A stretch of DNA of 64,000 nt from Arsenophonus apicola (GTDB lineage: Bacteria; Pseudomonadota; Gammaproteobacteria; Enterobacterales; Enterobacteriaceae). Below the pieces are notes generated by a model. That model made no database searches and was not told the DNA's origin. It saw only the letters and a list, made by a program, of their open reading frames with translations. This document shows, in pieces, positions 13,527 through 21,587 of the stretch. The first letter of the stretch is position 1; every line of letters starts with the position of its first letter. The translations under genes were made by a program, and so were the position numbers. The stretch covers positions 1,798,001 to 1,862,000 of the forward strand of contig NZ_CP084222.1 of the NCBI RefSeq assembly GCF_020268605.1. The letters are read 5' to 3'.

Positions 13527-13639
13527 GTTTTGGGGTGTGTGAAATTGCCAAAATACAGTCATTCTTCTAATGCCAATACCAGGGTACCACCAAGATGACT
13601 GTAAATTTGACGCTTAGCCCTATCACACACCACCAAAAC
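13527..13639 (+). promoter_or_regulatory. long stem in the N leader of module B
   Basis: GTTTTGGGGTGTGTG (13527-13541) pairs with CACACACCACCAAAAC (13624-13639). The latter ends about eight bases before the AGGAGG of N-B. The arms are conserved with module A although the sequence between them is not, which supports a structural role. Confidence 0.58.
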
Positions 13640-13657
13640 TTATTGTCAGGAGGTAAT

Positions 13658-13999
13658 ATGTGTAACTTTCATGGTTATGATAATGCTCGTCGTCGTAGAA
13701 ATGAGCGTAGAAGAGCCAGGCAAGCAGCTTATGAATATAACAAAGCACTTAATATGGCACTGAAAGCAGCCTTAAATCGAAGCAAACCCTCTCAGCAACA
13801 AACACCAACAAACACTAAACGCCCTATCCTTTCACTAAAAAGAAAAGTGATAAATCGTGTAGAAAAAGCAATATCAATTCGTCCTACTAAAGTTTATGAC
13901 GCATTTAATAACTGCTGTTTGCCTATAGCAGCTTTGTATACTTCTAGACGTTTTCACAGTAAACCTAAATCCAACTTTGGAGTCACTGCTAACTGTTAA
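13658..13999 (+). CDS. N: N-like early antiterminator of module B (lambda N type)
   Basis: 113 residues starting MCNFHGYDNARRRRNERRRA, with AGGAGGTAAT before the ATG. The arginine-rich helix matches lambda N (ARRRERRAEKQAQW), and RPILSLKRKVINRVEKAI matches its RPILSLNRKPKSRVESAL. The GAAAA boxB upstream is what a lambda-type N helix would bind. The tail (FNNCCLPIAALYTSRRF) is shared with N-A. Confidence 0.85.
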   Translation: MCNFHGYDNARRRRNERRRARQAAYEYNKALNMALKAALNRSKPSQQQTPTNTKRPILSLKRKVINRVEKAISIRPTKVYDAFNNCCLPIAALYTSRRFHSKPKSNFGVTANC

Positions 14000-14009
14000 A
14001 GGTATAAAA

Positions 14010-14534
14010 ATGATTTTGACGGTCGATAAAAAAGCACTTCTCAGTGCAATGATTTTTCAGGCTAAATGTGATATCAGATATTATCTAAACGGCATTTGTT
14101 TTGCCCCTGATAAAAAGCTGTATGCTGCTGACGGTTATCGAGTTTTTATTGGTGAGCATGAGACTGAATCGCTACATGAAAGCGTGATAATTTCAATTAA
14201 AGGCGCAAAATTTACTCGCTTTGACAAGGCACAGATTGATACCCAATATAGAATTGTGACCTATCTTGATAAAGACGGGTTACGCGTTGGTGCAGCAATC
14301 TGTGAGGTTATTGAAGGGAAATATCCTGACATTAACAGAGTAATTCCTAAAGAAAGCAAGCCCGTTTCAGAGATTGGCTTCAATGCCAGCTATCTTGCGG
14401 ATATCGAGAAAGTAGCAAAAATTTATAACCCGAAATATAAATCAATAAAAATTAAACCTAACGGTAATGACAGTGCCGCAATTGTCGAGTTAAACAAAAA
14501 CACATCCGTAATCATCATGCCGATGAAGATCTAA
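14010..14534 (+). CDS. phage protein resembling the DNA polymerase III beta (sliding clamp) fold
   Basis: 174 residues. RYYLNGICFAPDKKLYAADG followed by YRVFIGEH, then GKYPDINRVIPK and ASYLADIEKVAKIYNP, has the spacing of beta-clamp domains (LNGI...DG.R, G.YPD..RVIP). It is roughly half the length of a bacterial beta subunit, so it may be a one- or two-domain relative. AAAGGT precedes the ATG. It follows N-B in the rightward early operon. The function is inferred from pattern only. Confidence 0.55.
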   Translation: MILTVDKKALLSAMIFQAKCDIRYYLNGICFAPDKKLYAADGYRVFIGEHETESLHESVIISIKGAKFTRFDKAQIDTQYRIVTYLDKDGLRVGAAICEVIEGKYPDINRVIPKESKPVSEIGFNASYLADIEKVAKIYNPKYKSIKIKPNGNDSAAIVELNKNTSVIIMPMKI

Positions 14535-14620
14535 TTACCGTTTGACATCTTCCTCGCCCTGGACGACAGGATTTTACGGCATATATGATAAACCTGAATC
14601 ACATTTTGGAGTCACCGCTA

Positions 14621-14872
14621 ATGGATGAAAACAAAAAAATAATACAAGTTCAAATTGTTGCTGATGTTAGCGCAAAATGTAACTATATCGTAGATATGAC
14701 CGAAGAAGATTATAGAAAATTTGAAAAAATTATTGATTCACAAATGACATCCAGAGAGATGAATAATGCAATTCTTGATATAGCCTGCAAATATGGAATT
14801 TATGACAATATCGACTTCAACGAACCTGAGGACACTGAATTCCATCGGATTGGCGCATCAACAATCTATTAA
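14621..14872 (+). CDS. small acidic phage protein
   Basis: 83 residues (MDENKKIIQVQIVADVSAKC...) with TGGAGT before the chosen ATG; an ATG at 14585 would add 12 residues without a ribosome site. The sequence is acidic with alternating strand and helix. I do not recognise it. The DNA just before it repeats the 3' end of N-B. Confidence 0.5.
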   Translation: MDENKKIIQVQIVADVSAKCNYIVDMTEEDYRKFEKIIDSQMTSREMNNAILDIACKYGIYDNIDFNEPEDTEFHRIGASTIY

Positions 14873-14980
14873 TATTTTGGAGTAACATCAAAATTATAAA
14901 TTTGAGCCATTGTTATTTTAGCTCATTGGTATTGATAAAAATTATTGCATGAGTGATTATTAATATTGTCAGGTGAAAAA

Positions 14981-16717
14981 ATGAGTAAAAATATGCCAAC
15001 AATGAATTTTGATACTAAAAATCAATCTTTTAATGAATTATTAAGTCCTTCATATAACTACATTGTCCCTCCTTTTCAACGTGATTATTCTTGGGAAGAG
15101 TCTGACTGGAATGAACTTTGGCAAGACATAGTAAGTTTACTAAACGATGAGCCATATTCTTTTCATTATATGGGTTACCTGGTACTACAAAGCGAAGATA
15201 CAAAAAATTTTAAGATTGTTGATGGGCAACAAAGGATTACAACCATTAGTATAATAATTCTAGCTGCATGTTCCATATTTGATGATTTAATAAATAATAA
15301 TATTGATACAGAACAAAACAAAACAAGGAAAGAAAAATTTATAAGTAGTTATATAGGTTATACAGATCCTGTTCTAATCTGTGAACATACTAAATTACAA
15401 CTAAATAAAAATAATGATAATTACTATCAAACTTATTTAGCTACATTAGCAAAGTTACCACAAAGAAACTTAAATAACTCAGAGCATAAATTAAGGAAAT
15501 CATTCTTTTTCTTCAAAAAAGAAATGGAAAATTATTTGTCTGAAATTCATGATAAAGGAACAGGATTAGCAAAATTAATTGTTTTTATAACAGAAAAGCT
15601 TTGCTTTACAACAATTACGGTAAGTAATGAAATCAATGCATTTAAAGTTTTTGAAACTCTAAATGCCAGAGGAGTAAAATTATCATCTACTGATTTATTA
15701 AAAAATTATATATTTTCAATTATTACTAACGAAAGTACTCATAATAATGAACTACGCCACTTAGAAAATAGATGGGAAAGAATTGTATCTATATTAGGAA
15801 ACGATGAACTTACAGAACTTGTTCGCATTTATTGGAATAGCAAAAATAAATTAGCAAGAAAAAAAGAATTATTTAAAACGATAAAATCAACAATCAAAAC
15901 AAAAGAGGACGCCTTTAATTTATTAAAAGAAATAGATAATTGCGCAGAAGTATACTCTGCTTTAAAAGATACTAAAGACTCCAATTTTTGGGATGATGAA
16001 GAAAAACATTACCTTGAATTACTATTCAATATATTCAATGTCAAACAACCATTTTCAATGCTTATTGCCTGCTATAATGCATTTTATAACAATGACAGGA
16101 AAGGATTTAAAAAAATATTAAAATATATAACAATAATAACATTTAGATATAATATAATTTGTGGAATGCTTCCTCATGAACAAGAAAGATTATATAGTTC
16201 AATATCACAAGGAATTTCATTAGAAAGTTATGGTGTTTCAAAAGTATTGAAAAATTTAAAAATTAAATTATATCCATCAGATGATACATTCAAAAATGAT
16301 TTTTCAAATAAAATAATAAAGACTGGTAATAATAGAAATACAAAACTTATAAAATATATACTTACTGAAATAGAAAAAAGTATAACAAATAGTACATCAT
16401 ACTATGATTTAAATACGGTAACTGTAGAGCATATTTTACCAAAATCTCCATCTGATGAATGGAATATTGGAAACGATTATCATTTTGATAACCTAGTACA
16501 TAGGATAGGTAATATGTGTTTATTAGCTAGCAATGACAATAAAAAGATAGGAAATAAATCCTTTGAGTATAAAAAACCATCCTATATCAATAGTAAATTT
16601 GATATAACAAAATACATTGGGAGTAATTATGAAGAATGGAATGAAAATTCAATAATAGAACGCCAAAAATTCTTAGCAAAAAAAGCATTAAATATCTGGT
16701 CACTGAATGACGAATAA
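14981..16717 (+). CDS. DUF262-DUF1524 (GmrSD-like) nuclease, probable defence cargo
   Basis: 578 residues. The DUF262 half has YIVPPFQRDYSWEESDWNEL, the nucleotide-handling motif VDGQQRITT and FETLNARGVKLSSTDLLKNY. The C-terminal DUF1524 half has an HNH-type site: TVEHILPKSPSDEW and LVHRIGNMCLLASNDN, then KIGNKSFEYKK. Proteins with this pair include GmrSD-type modification-dependent restriction enzymes and other antiphage nucleases. The gene is very A+T-rich compared with its neighbours and is followed by a terminator, as expected of inserted cargo. AGGTG precedes the ATG. Confidence 0.8.
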   Translation: MSKNMPTMNFDTKNQSFNELLSPSYNYIVPPFQRDYSWEESDWNELWQDIVSLLNDEPYSFHYMGYLVLQSEDTKNFKIVDGQQRITTISIIILAACSIFDDLINNNIDTEQNKTRKEKFISSYIGYTDPVLICEHTKLQLNKNNDNYYQTYLATLAKLPQRNLNNSEHKLRKSFFFFKKEMENYLSEIHDKGTGLAKLIVFITEKLCFTTITVSNEINAFKVFETLNARGVKLSSTDLLKNYIFSIITNESTHNNELRHLENRWERIVSILGNDELTELVRIYWNSKNKLARKKELFKTIKSTIKTKEDAFNLLKEIDNCAEVYSALKDTKDSNFWDDEEKHYLELLFNIFNVKQPFSMLIACYNAFYNNDRKGFKKILKYITIITFRYNIICGMLPHEQERLYSSISQGISLESYGVSKVLKNLKIKLYPSDDTFKNDFSNKIIKTGNNRNTKLIKYILTEIEKSITNSTSYYDLNTVTVEHILPKSPSDEWNIGNDYHFDNLVHRIGNMCLLASNDNKKIGNKSFEYKKPSYINSKFDITKYIGSNYEEWNENSIIERQKFLAKKALNIWSLNDE

Positions 16718-16896
16718 AATAAATCATCCTTGTACTCAGTTAACACAAAACGCCGCCGCCCTATTCTGTTCTGGGGACAGTCAAGACTATAAATTATCTT
16801 TCAAATAGCTAAATATAGTTTGATTGCGTTTACCCGTCCGTGATGACTGTAATCGGACACCAAGAGGCACTTGGGCACACGTCCTAACTCATGCAT

Positions 16897-16920
16897 AAGA
16901 CCTAATTAGGTCTTTTTTTT
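16897..16920 (+). terminator. intrinsic terminator after the DUF262 gene
   Basis: AAGACCTAATTAGGTCTT is a perfect palindromic stem followed by a run of T. Two smaller hairpins lie in the 180 bases before it. It would need N-type antitermination to allow expression of xis and int from pL. Confidence 0.85.
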
Positions 16921-16937
16921 CACCTGAAGGTAATTAA

Positions 16938-17384
16938 ATGAATAACGATGAATTAAGAAAAATTCTTGATGAGCATAAATTTTGGGTAGATTCGATGGGC
17001 AAGAATGGTCGTAAAGCCAATCTAAGTGGTGCCAACTTAATTAGAGCAGACCTACAGGGAGCAGACCTATGGGGAGCCAATCTACGTGGAGCAGACCTAT
17101 ATGAAGCCAATCTACGTGGAGCAAACCTATGTGGAGCTGACTTACCCCATGATACATTCGTTATTATGGGTGAACCCTATCCAATAATGATTACAAATGG
17201 AGAAAATCTTCGTGCAGGATGTCAACATCATTCGGTAGAAAAGTGGCGACAATTTAGCAAAGAAGACATCGTGAACATGGATGGCAGAAAAGCGCTTGAG
17301 TTCTACCCTCGCTTACTGGATATGCTGGATTTTTACCTGGGAAAAGGTGAGCGCCCTGACTGGTTAAACCAAACGGCACAATAA
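16938..17384 (+). CDS. pentapeptide-repeat protein
   Basis: 148 residues. Residues about 26-70 are tandem A(N/D)LxG-type pentapeptides (KANLSGANLIRADLQGADLW), which fold as a right-handed beta-helix. The tail (residues 75-148) is non-repetitive and ends with LDMLDFYLGKGERPDWL. Such proteins occur in many prophages; a few protect DNA gyrase, but nothing here shows that role. Its DNA carries near-identical 30-bp repeats at 17045-17135. Confidence 0.75.
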   Translation: MNNDELRKILDEHKFWVDSMGKNGRKANLSGANLIRADLQGADLWGANLRGADLYEANLRGANLCGADLPHDTFVIMGEPYPIMITNGENLRAGCQHHSVEKWRQFSKEDIVNMDGRKALEFYPRLLDMLDFYLGKGERPDWLNQTAQ

Positions 17385-17399
17385 GAAGGATTAAACACG

Positions 17400-17678
17400 A
17401 TGAGATTGGACAATCCACGCATTGTAACAGCAAAACACCCTAATATGGGTAATCTGGTTGGCGTAACTAATGGCAGTCGTGATTTGAGCGATTCAATATA
17501 CTTAAGCAGTATTGATATTCGTGATGACGATGACAGAGAAGTACGCACTTTTAAGACAATCATACAGTGCTTAACAAATGAAAATGATCGTCTTAAGAAA
17601 GAGAACCGGAGACTGATGAAGATATACCGTGAAATTGACAAAAAGCGAAATAATTTTTCTTTTATCAATTTAACTTAA
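17400..17678 (+). CDS. small phage protein with C-terminal coiled coil
   Basis: 92 residues. The first half is polar and acidic (DIRDDDDREV); the second is a charged coiled coil (IIQCLTNENDRLKKENRRLM). AAGAAGGA precedes the start. The family is not recognised. Confidence 0.5.
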   Translation: MRLDNPRIVTAKHPNMGNLVGVTNGSRDLSDSIYLSSIDIRDDDDREVRTFKTIIQCLTNENDRLKKENRRLMKIYREIDKKRNNFSFINLT

Positions 17679-17720
17679 ATTAACGCTTATTTTAATAATT
17701 CAATCTTAAAGGAAAATATA

Positions 17721-18005
17721 ATGAACATGAAACTCATCGAATTAGCTATTCCAGCTAACCGTAAATTTGTACTCTATTTTGGTATTAAAATGTCTATCAA
17801 TGAAGACCATCACTTTATTGCAACAGATGAATGGGGAGACGTGATGTCTTTCAAAAAAAGACCCATAAAAAAAGATTTTCGCTTTGGTTGGGAAAACGAT
17901 GGAACTGATGATAGCGAACTACCTGAACTCGTTGCTAAAGTTGATTTGAATGGAATCGACTGGAATAACACGCTCAAAACAGTTGAAGAGTGTCTGTTCA
18001 CTTAA
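17721..18005 (+). CDS. phage protein of unknown function
   Basis: 94 residues, mixed strand and helix, with a central WGDVMSFKKRPIKKDFRFGW segment. AAAGGAAAATATA precedes the ATG. No family is recognised. It lies in the rightward early operon with similar spacing to its neighbours. Confidence 0.5.
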   Translation: MNMKLIELAIPANRKFVLYFGIKMSINEDHHFIATDEWGDVMSFKKRPIKKDFRFGWENDGTDDSELPELVAKVDLNGIDWNNTLKTVEECLFT

Positions 18006-18077
18006 ATACCCATCGAAAAACCTTCCGCCTAAACCCCTTTTTTTAATTCAATCTTCAATTAACCAGGAGCTAAAAAC

Positions 18078-18212
18078 ATGAACCAGCTTAAACAGCAGGA
18101 GCTGCGCTACGTCTTAAATAGTGACAGCTTCGCCCAAAAAGACAGCTTAAAAATTATCCCCACCGTGCTAATCATTGCGTTGGCAAGCCTCGTTTTATTG
18201 TTAGCAAGATAG
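18078..18212 (+). CDS. 44-residue single-helix membrane peptide
   Basis: An ATG after CAGGAGC opens MNQLKQQELRYVLNSDSFAQ and ends with a membrane segment (IIPTVLIIALASLVLLLA). The polar N-terminus and C-terminal anchor suggest an inner-membrane protein with its N-terminus in the cytoplasm. I do not recognise it. Confidence 0.5.
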   Translation: MNQLKQQELRYVLNSDSFAQKDSLKIIPTVLIIALASLVLLLAR

Positions 18213-18221
18213 GAATAACTC

Positions 18222-18371
18222 ATGACTTTATTTGAATTAACTCAGTTGGTTAAGAAGCAAAGAAAAAGCAATGAGCTTAAGGAACATAACAAATATGAAC
18301 ATCAACGTGAGGTACTGGGGCAACAAAATGTTCCTGTTAGCTGGCAGGATTTTCGAGGAGATTTTACATGA
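18222..18371 (+). CDS. 49-residue charged phage peptide
   Basis: MTLFELTQLVKKQRKSNELK... is helical and Lys/Glu-rich, ending FRGDFT. Its TGA overlaps the next ATG (ATGA), which implies coupled translation with the gene at 18368. Only nine bases separate it from the peptide gene upstream. The function is unknown. Confidence 0.5.
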   Translation: MTLFELTQLVKKQRKSNELKEHNKYEHQREVLGQQNVPVSWQDFRGDFT

Positions 18372-18667
18372 AAATGCCGAGGCTAACGGATAAAAGGAGA
18401 TGCCAATCAAAAGAAGACGCTATTGCCTATGCAATACAACAGATGGAGGCAACCAGGCAAGGAAAAGAACCATTGTCGCCATCGATGAAAGAAAAGCGTC
18501 AGGCAATGGAAATGTACGATAAAGAAGCAAAGGAGCTAGAAAAATTAATAATTCAATCCTCGCCAAATACTTACAATCCTATATATGTTCAAAATAAAGA
18601 ATACAATCCTTTCCTTGATCAAGAACTAAGAGATGGACCGTTAGGTGGAAAAATAAGAGGTGATTAG
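18368..18667 (+). CDS. phage protein of unknown function
   Basis: 99 residues, highly charged and mostly helical in the first two thirds (SKEDAIAYAIQQMEATRQGK). GAGGAG lies nine bases before the ATG. The tail is Pro/Asn-rich. It sits directly before the ATPase with a two-base gap, suggesting it is part of the same recombination unit. Confidence 0.5.
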   Translation: MKMPRLTDKRRCQSKEDAIAYAIQQMEATRQGKEPLSPSMKEKRQAMEMYDKEAKELEKLIIQSSPNTYNPIYVQNKEYNPFLDQELRDGPLGGKIRGD

Positions 18668-18669
18668 AT

Positions 18670-19350
18670 ATGGCGACCGCAACACTAATACTGGGTGAGT
18701 CAGGGACAGGAAAATCCGCTAGCCTTAGACATCTAAGCCCTGAAGAAACTTTATTAATCCAAACTTTAAAAAAACCTTTGCCGTTTAAATCAACTCAATG
18801 GCGAAATTGGGATCAAAAAGATGCCACAACCTCAATATTTGTCAGTGACTGTTGGCAATACATCATGAAAGCTATCGAAAAAGCCTCTAGTTACAGGAAG
18901 AAGATAGTTGTTATTGATGATTTTCAATATCTGATGGCAAATGAATTCATGCGCAGATCAGATGAAAAATCTTTCGATAAATTTACAGAAATAGGCGCTC
19001 ACACATGGAATGTGATCAATGCGGCAGTAAAATCATCATCAGATGATCTAAGGATATATTTTCTCTCGCATACCGAAGAAACACCATTAGGTAAAGTCAA
19101 GATGAAAACAATTGGCAAAATGCTTGATGAAAAAATAACCGTTGAGGGCATGTTTACTATTGTACTGAAAACGGTAGTTAAGGATGGTCAATACTTATTT
19201 TCAACACAAAACAGCGGTTATGATACCGTCAAATCCCCAATGGGAATGTTTGAAACACCCGAAATTGAAAACGACATAAACGCAGTTGATACAGCGATTT
19301 GTGACTATTACAGCTTAAAAAAAACTAACATAACGGAGAAAACAGCATGA
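18670..19350 (+). CDS. P-loop ATPase (phage AAA_24/Sak4-like recombination ATPase)
   Basis: 226 residues. Walker A is LGESGTGKSASLRHL near residue 8 and Walker B is KKIVVIDDFQYLM near residue 77; IYFLSHTEE may be sensor 1. The short single-domain layout matches phage ATPases related to Sak4, RecA-like proteins that promote annealing of single strands and usually pair with an SSB. The next gene, overlapping by ATGA, is an SSB-like protein, which fits. Other P-loop phage functions are possible. Confidence 0.65.
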   Translation: MATATLILGESGTGKSASLRHLSPEETLLIQTLKKPLPFKSTQWRNWDQKDATTSIFVSDCWQYIMKAIEKASSYRKKIVVIDDFQYLMANEFMRRSDEKSFDKFTEIGAHTWNVINAAVKSSSDDLRIYFLSHTEETPLGKVKMKTIGKMLDEKITVEGMFTIVLKTVVKDGQYLFSTQNSGYDTVKSPMGMFETPEIENDINAVDTAICDYYSLKKTNITEKTA

Positions 19351-19906
19351 ACCACAACATTATCTTTACCTACAGCGAGGAGTCAGCCTTATTAACCTAT
19401 CAAGGGGGTTCATTAATGAATCAGGCGCGTATGTGATCACAATTGCAGAGGCAAAATTAAGCAAAAGTGATAAAGGCGCTGAGTTTATTGAATTCTCAGG
19501 TGAATCGGAGGATGGCAGAAAAGTTAACTATCTGAGTATTTGTTGTAAGAAAAATGACGGCACGGTAAACCCTTTCGGTCAAAATATGGTCAATGCCATG
19601 ATGGGATGCATTGGAATTCAGCGAGTAACCTCGGTTGCCCACAACAATAACCTGGTTGCGCCAGAATTCCATGGCAAAAAAAGTAGGACTTGTTTTGCAA
19701 AAAGTTCTAAGAACGAAGAAAAATGGCGATGAAAGTTACAGCTTTGATATCCGTATGCCATTTGTAGCAAACACTGGACAAACGCTTTTAGAAAAAGTTG
19801 AAAACAAACCCGCACAAGCAGTTAAAACTTGTTGCGCACTCTAAAAGATAGAGACGAGCGTAGACCAACCCATACGCCAGTAAATAATGAGTTTAATCCT
19901 TTCTAG
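19347..19906 (+). pseudogene. single-strand-binding-like phage protein, three frameshifts
   Basis: The frame begins MNHNIIFTYSEESALLTYQG and is broken three times. One G is missing in GGGGG near 19407, one A is extra in AAAAAAA near 19675-19681, and one T is missing near 19829. Corrected, it reads through VITIAEAKLSKSDKGAEFIE and VGLVLQKVLRTKKNGDESYS to KTLLRTLKDRDERRPTHTPV and ends EFNPF. The OB-like strands and the acidic-aromatic tail resemble phage single-strand DNA-binding proteins of the DUF669 type. The corrected length is 186 residues. No frame has an internal nonsense substitution. Confidence 0.65.
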
Positions 19907-19922
19907 ACAAGGAGTTCCTACC

Positions 19923-20099
19923 ATGTGGGTTTTAATCCTATCCATGTACGCCAGCCCTTACGCGTCAAATGACTTTGCAAGTGTTCATACTCAGGAATTT
20001 GACACTGAGAATATGTGCCAATTCGCCGCTAAACAGTTTGAGCGTGAATTTGAAACTTTCAAGGATATCAACGCAAAAGCAATTTGCATTAAGAAATAA
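19923..20099 (+). CDS. small phage protein with possible signal segment
   Basis: 58 residues: MWVLILSMYASPYASNDFAS, then a Phe/Glu-rich helix (CQFAAKQFEREFETF) and a final Cys. AAGGAG precedes the ATG. The first ~10 residues are hydrophobic but short for a signal peptide. The function is unknown. Confidence 0.55.
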   Translation: MWVLILSMYASPYASNDFASVHTQEFDTENMCQFAAKQFEREFETFKDINAKAICIKK

Positions 20100-20121
20100 T
20101 CCAATGTTAAAAGGTTCAATC

Positions 20122-20367
20122 ATGAAACTTAACATCATTAATTTACTAATCACAACATTTTTGTTTATCGGTGCAGCGTTTGCCTTTGAACTCATTGTTG
20201 GACATCTCGCGCACGCCGATGCCGTCATTGACCCGCAAATCAGGTTTAAACGTGGTGAATTAGGCAATATTCATTTAGGCGGACAAGAGCTACTGGTTAT
20301 TGGTGTCATGCTGGTGCCAGCACTTATGATCATTTTGGGGGTGTTCCTTGATACCTTGAAGAAGTAG
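20122..20367 (+). CDS. two-helix membrane protein
   Basis: 81 residues with an N-terminal hydrophobic helix (IINLLITTFLFIGAAFAFEL) and a C-terminal one (LLVIGVMLVPALMIILGVFL) separated by a polar loop of ~35 residues. AAAGG precedes the ATG. Phage early operons often carry such proteins; the role is unknown. Confidence 0.55.
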   Translation: MKLNIINLLITTFLFIGAAFAFELIVGHLAHADAVIDPQIRFKRGELGNIHLGGQELLVIGVMLVPALMIILGVFLDTLKK

Positions 20368-20455
20368 TTGCAACACAAGAAATCTTTACCCACCTAACCT
20401 ATTCCACTTAATCAACTAAGTATGCATTCATCAATTAACTTTGAGGAATCATTAT

Positions 20456-21180
20456 ATGCAAAATTTAATCAACATCGAAACAAAAAATATCAATGGTGAA
20501 TTAATACAGACGGTTAATGCGCGAGATTTACATTCATTTTTGGAGATAAAAAACCATTTTAAAGATTGGATAAAAGACCGCATTGAAAAGTATGGATTCA
20601 TTGAAAACGAAGACTTTGTGACTTTTGCGGAAAAAACCGCAAAAGGTAGACCTTCGATAGAATACGCAATCTCTATCAATATGGCGAAAGAGCTATCCAT
20701 GGTTGAGCGCAACGAAAAAGGGAAACAGGCCAGACAGTATTTTATTGAATGCGAAAGAAAAGCATTGGAAGCTGTCAACCCTGTTGAAATACTAAATAAT
20801 CCATCAGCAATGCGAGGGCTGCTACTCAATTACACAGAAAAAGTTATTGCACTAGAACACAAAATCGATGAAATGAAACCGCAAGTCGAAGCACTAAAAC
20901 GAATCAGTTATTCAGAAGGATCGCTTTGTATCACTGATGCGGCAAAATCACTCCAAATGAAACCCAAGGCACTTTTTTTCATGGTTACAAGGACATGATT
21001 GGATTTATTGGCGTGTTGGTGGAAAAAAGTTGGGTTGGCTATCAGGATAAAATCAAGCAGGATTTAATTGAGCACAAAGTGACTGTCGTTGCTAGAAATG
21101 ACGGTTCGGAAAAGTTAACTGAACAGGTAAGAATTACGCCAAAAGGACTTGGAAAATTATCCATTCTTATTAGTGAATAA
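20456..21180 (+). pseudogene. AntA/AntB-KilAC antirepressor, two frameshifts
   Basis: Residues ~10-100 are an AntA/AntB domain (VNARDLHSFLEIKNHFKDWI, ENEDFVTFAEKTAKGRPSIE). The C-terminal KilAC domain starts at SYSEGSLCITDAAKSLQMKP. An extra T in a T7 run (20973-20979) and an extra A in an A6 run near 21025 split it. Corrected, it continues ALFSWLQGHDWIYWRVGG, then KSWVGYQDKIKQDLIEHKVT and VRITPKGLGKL, 240 residues in all. Such proteins antagonise prophage repressors. The intact AntA/B part may still be made. Confidence 0.8.
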
Positions 21181-21344
21181 TGCTACTAAAAAAGACACGC
21201 GCAAGGCGAGCCAACACCAGGGAAAATGTTGTGGATACAAACACAACAGCAACAATCTTACCACAGATAATTCATAACTGATCATATTTCAACACATAAC
21301 AATGTGTGCTTAGGCTATCTGTTTTTGAATGAGGATAAATAAAC

Positions 21345-21587
21345 ATGATTACTTTAGCGGAATGGAATGCAAGGAGGGATAGACCAAGAAGAATGGACAC
21401 AGTCAGGGGTTGGGTTAGAAATGGGCTAATTCAACCTCCCCCCATCAAGGATGGAAGAGAATATTTAGTTGAAGAGTGTGCAATCAAAGTTAACAGCATT
21501 AACGAAGTTAGTCATAAAAGTATGTTGCTGCAAAGGATAGGCCATGACCAGAATCAGAAAAACAAAAAATCGGGATTTGCCCCCTAA
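21345..21587 (+). CDS. xis: excisionase (lambda Xis-like)
   Basis: 80 residues closely following lambda Xis in its first 50: LAEWNARRDRPRRMDTVRGW, VRNGLIQPPPIKDGREYL. This winged-helix protein bends attachment-site DNA and directs integrase to excise. GAGGAT precedes the ATG. Its 3' end overlaps the integrase gene by 44 bases, as in lambda. It is intact although int is not. Confidence 0.88.
   Translation: MITLAEWNARRDRPRRMDTVRGWVRNGLIQPPPIKDGREYLVEECAIKVNSINEVSHKSMLLQRIGHDQNQKNKKSGFAP

Noticed and set aside
14585..14620. An upstream ATG for the small gene at 14621
   Set aside because: It lacks a ribosome site and lies in sequence that duplicates the 3' end of the N-B gene.
17030..17140. Tandem DNA repeats that could suggest a repeat array or CRISPR
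   Set aside because: They encode pentapeptide repeats in frame, with no unique spacers. No CRISPR array was seen anywhere in the window.
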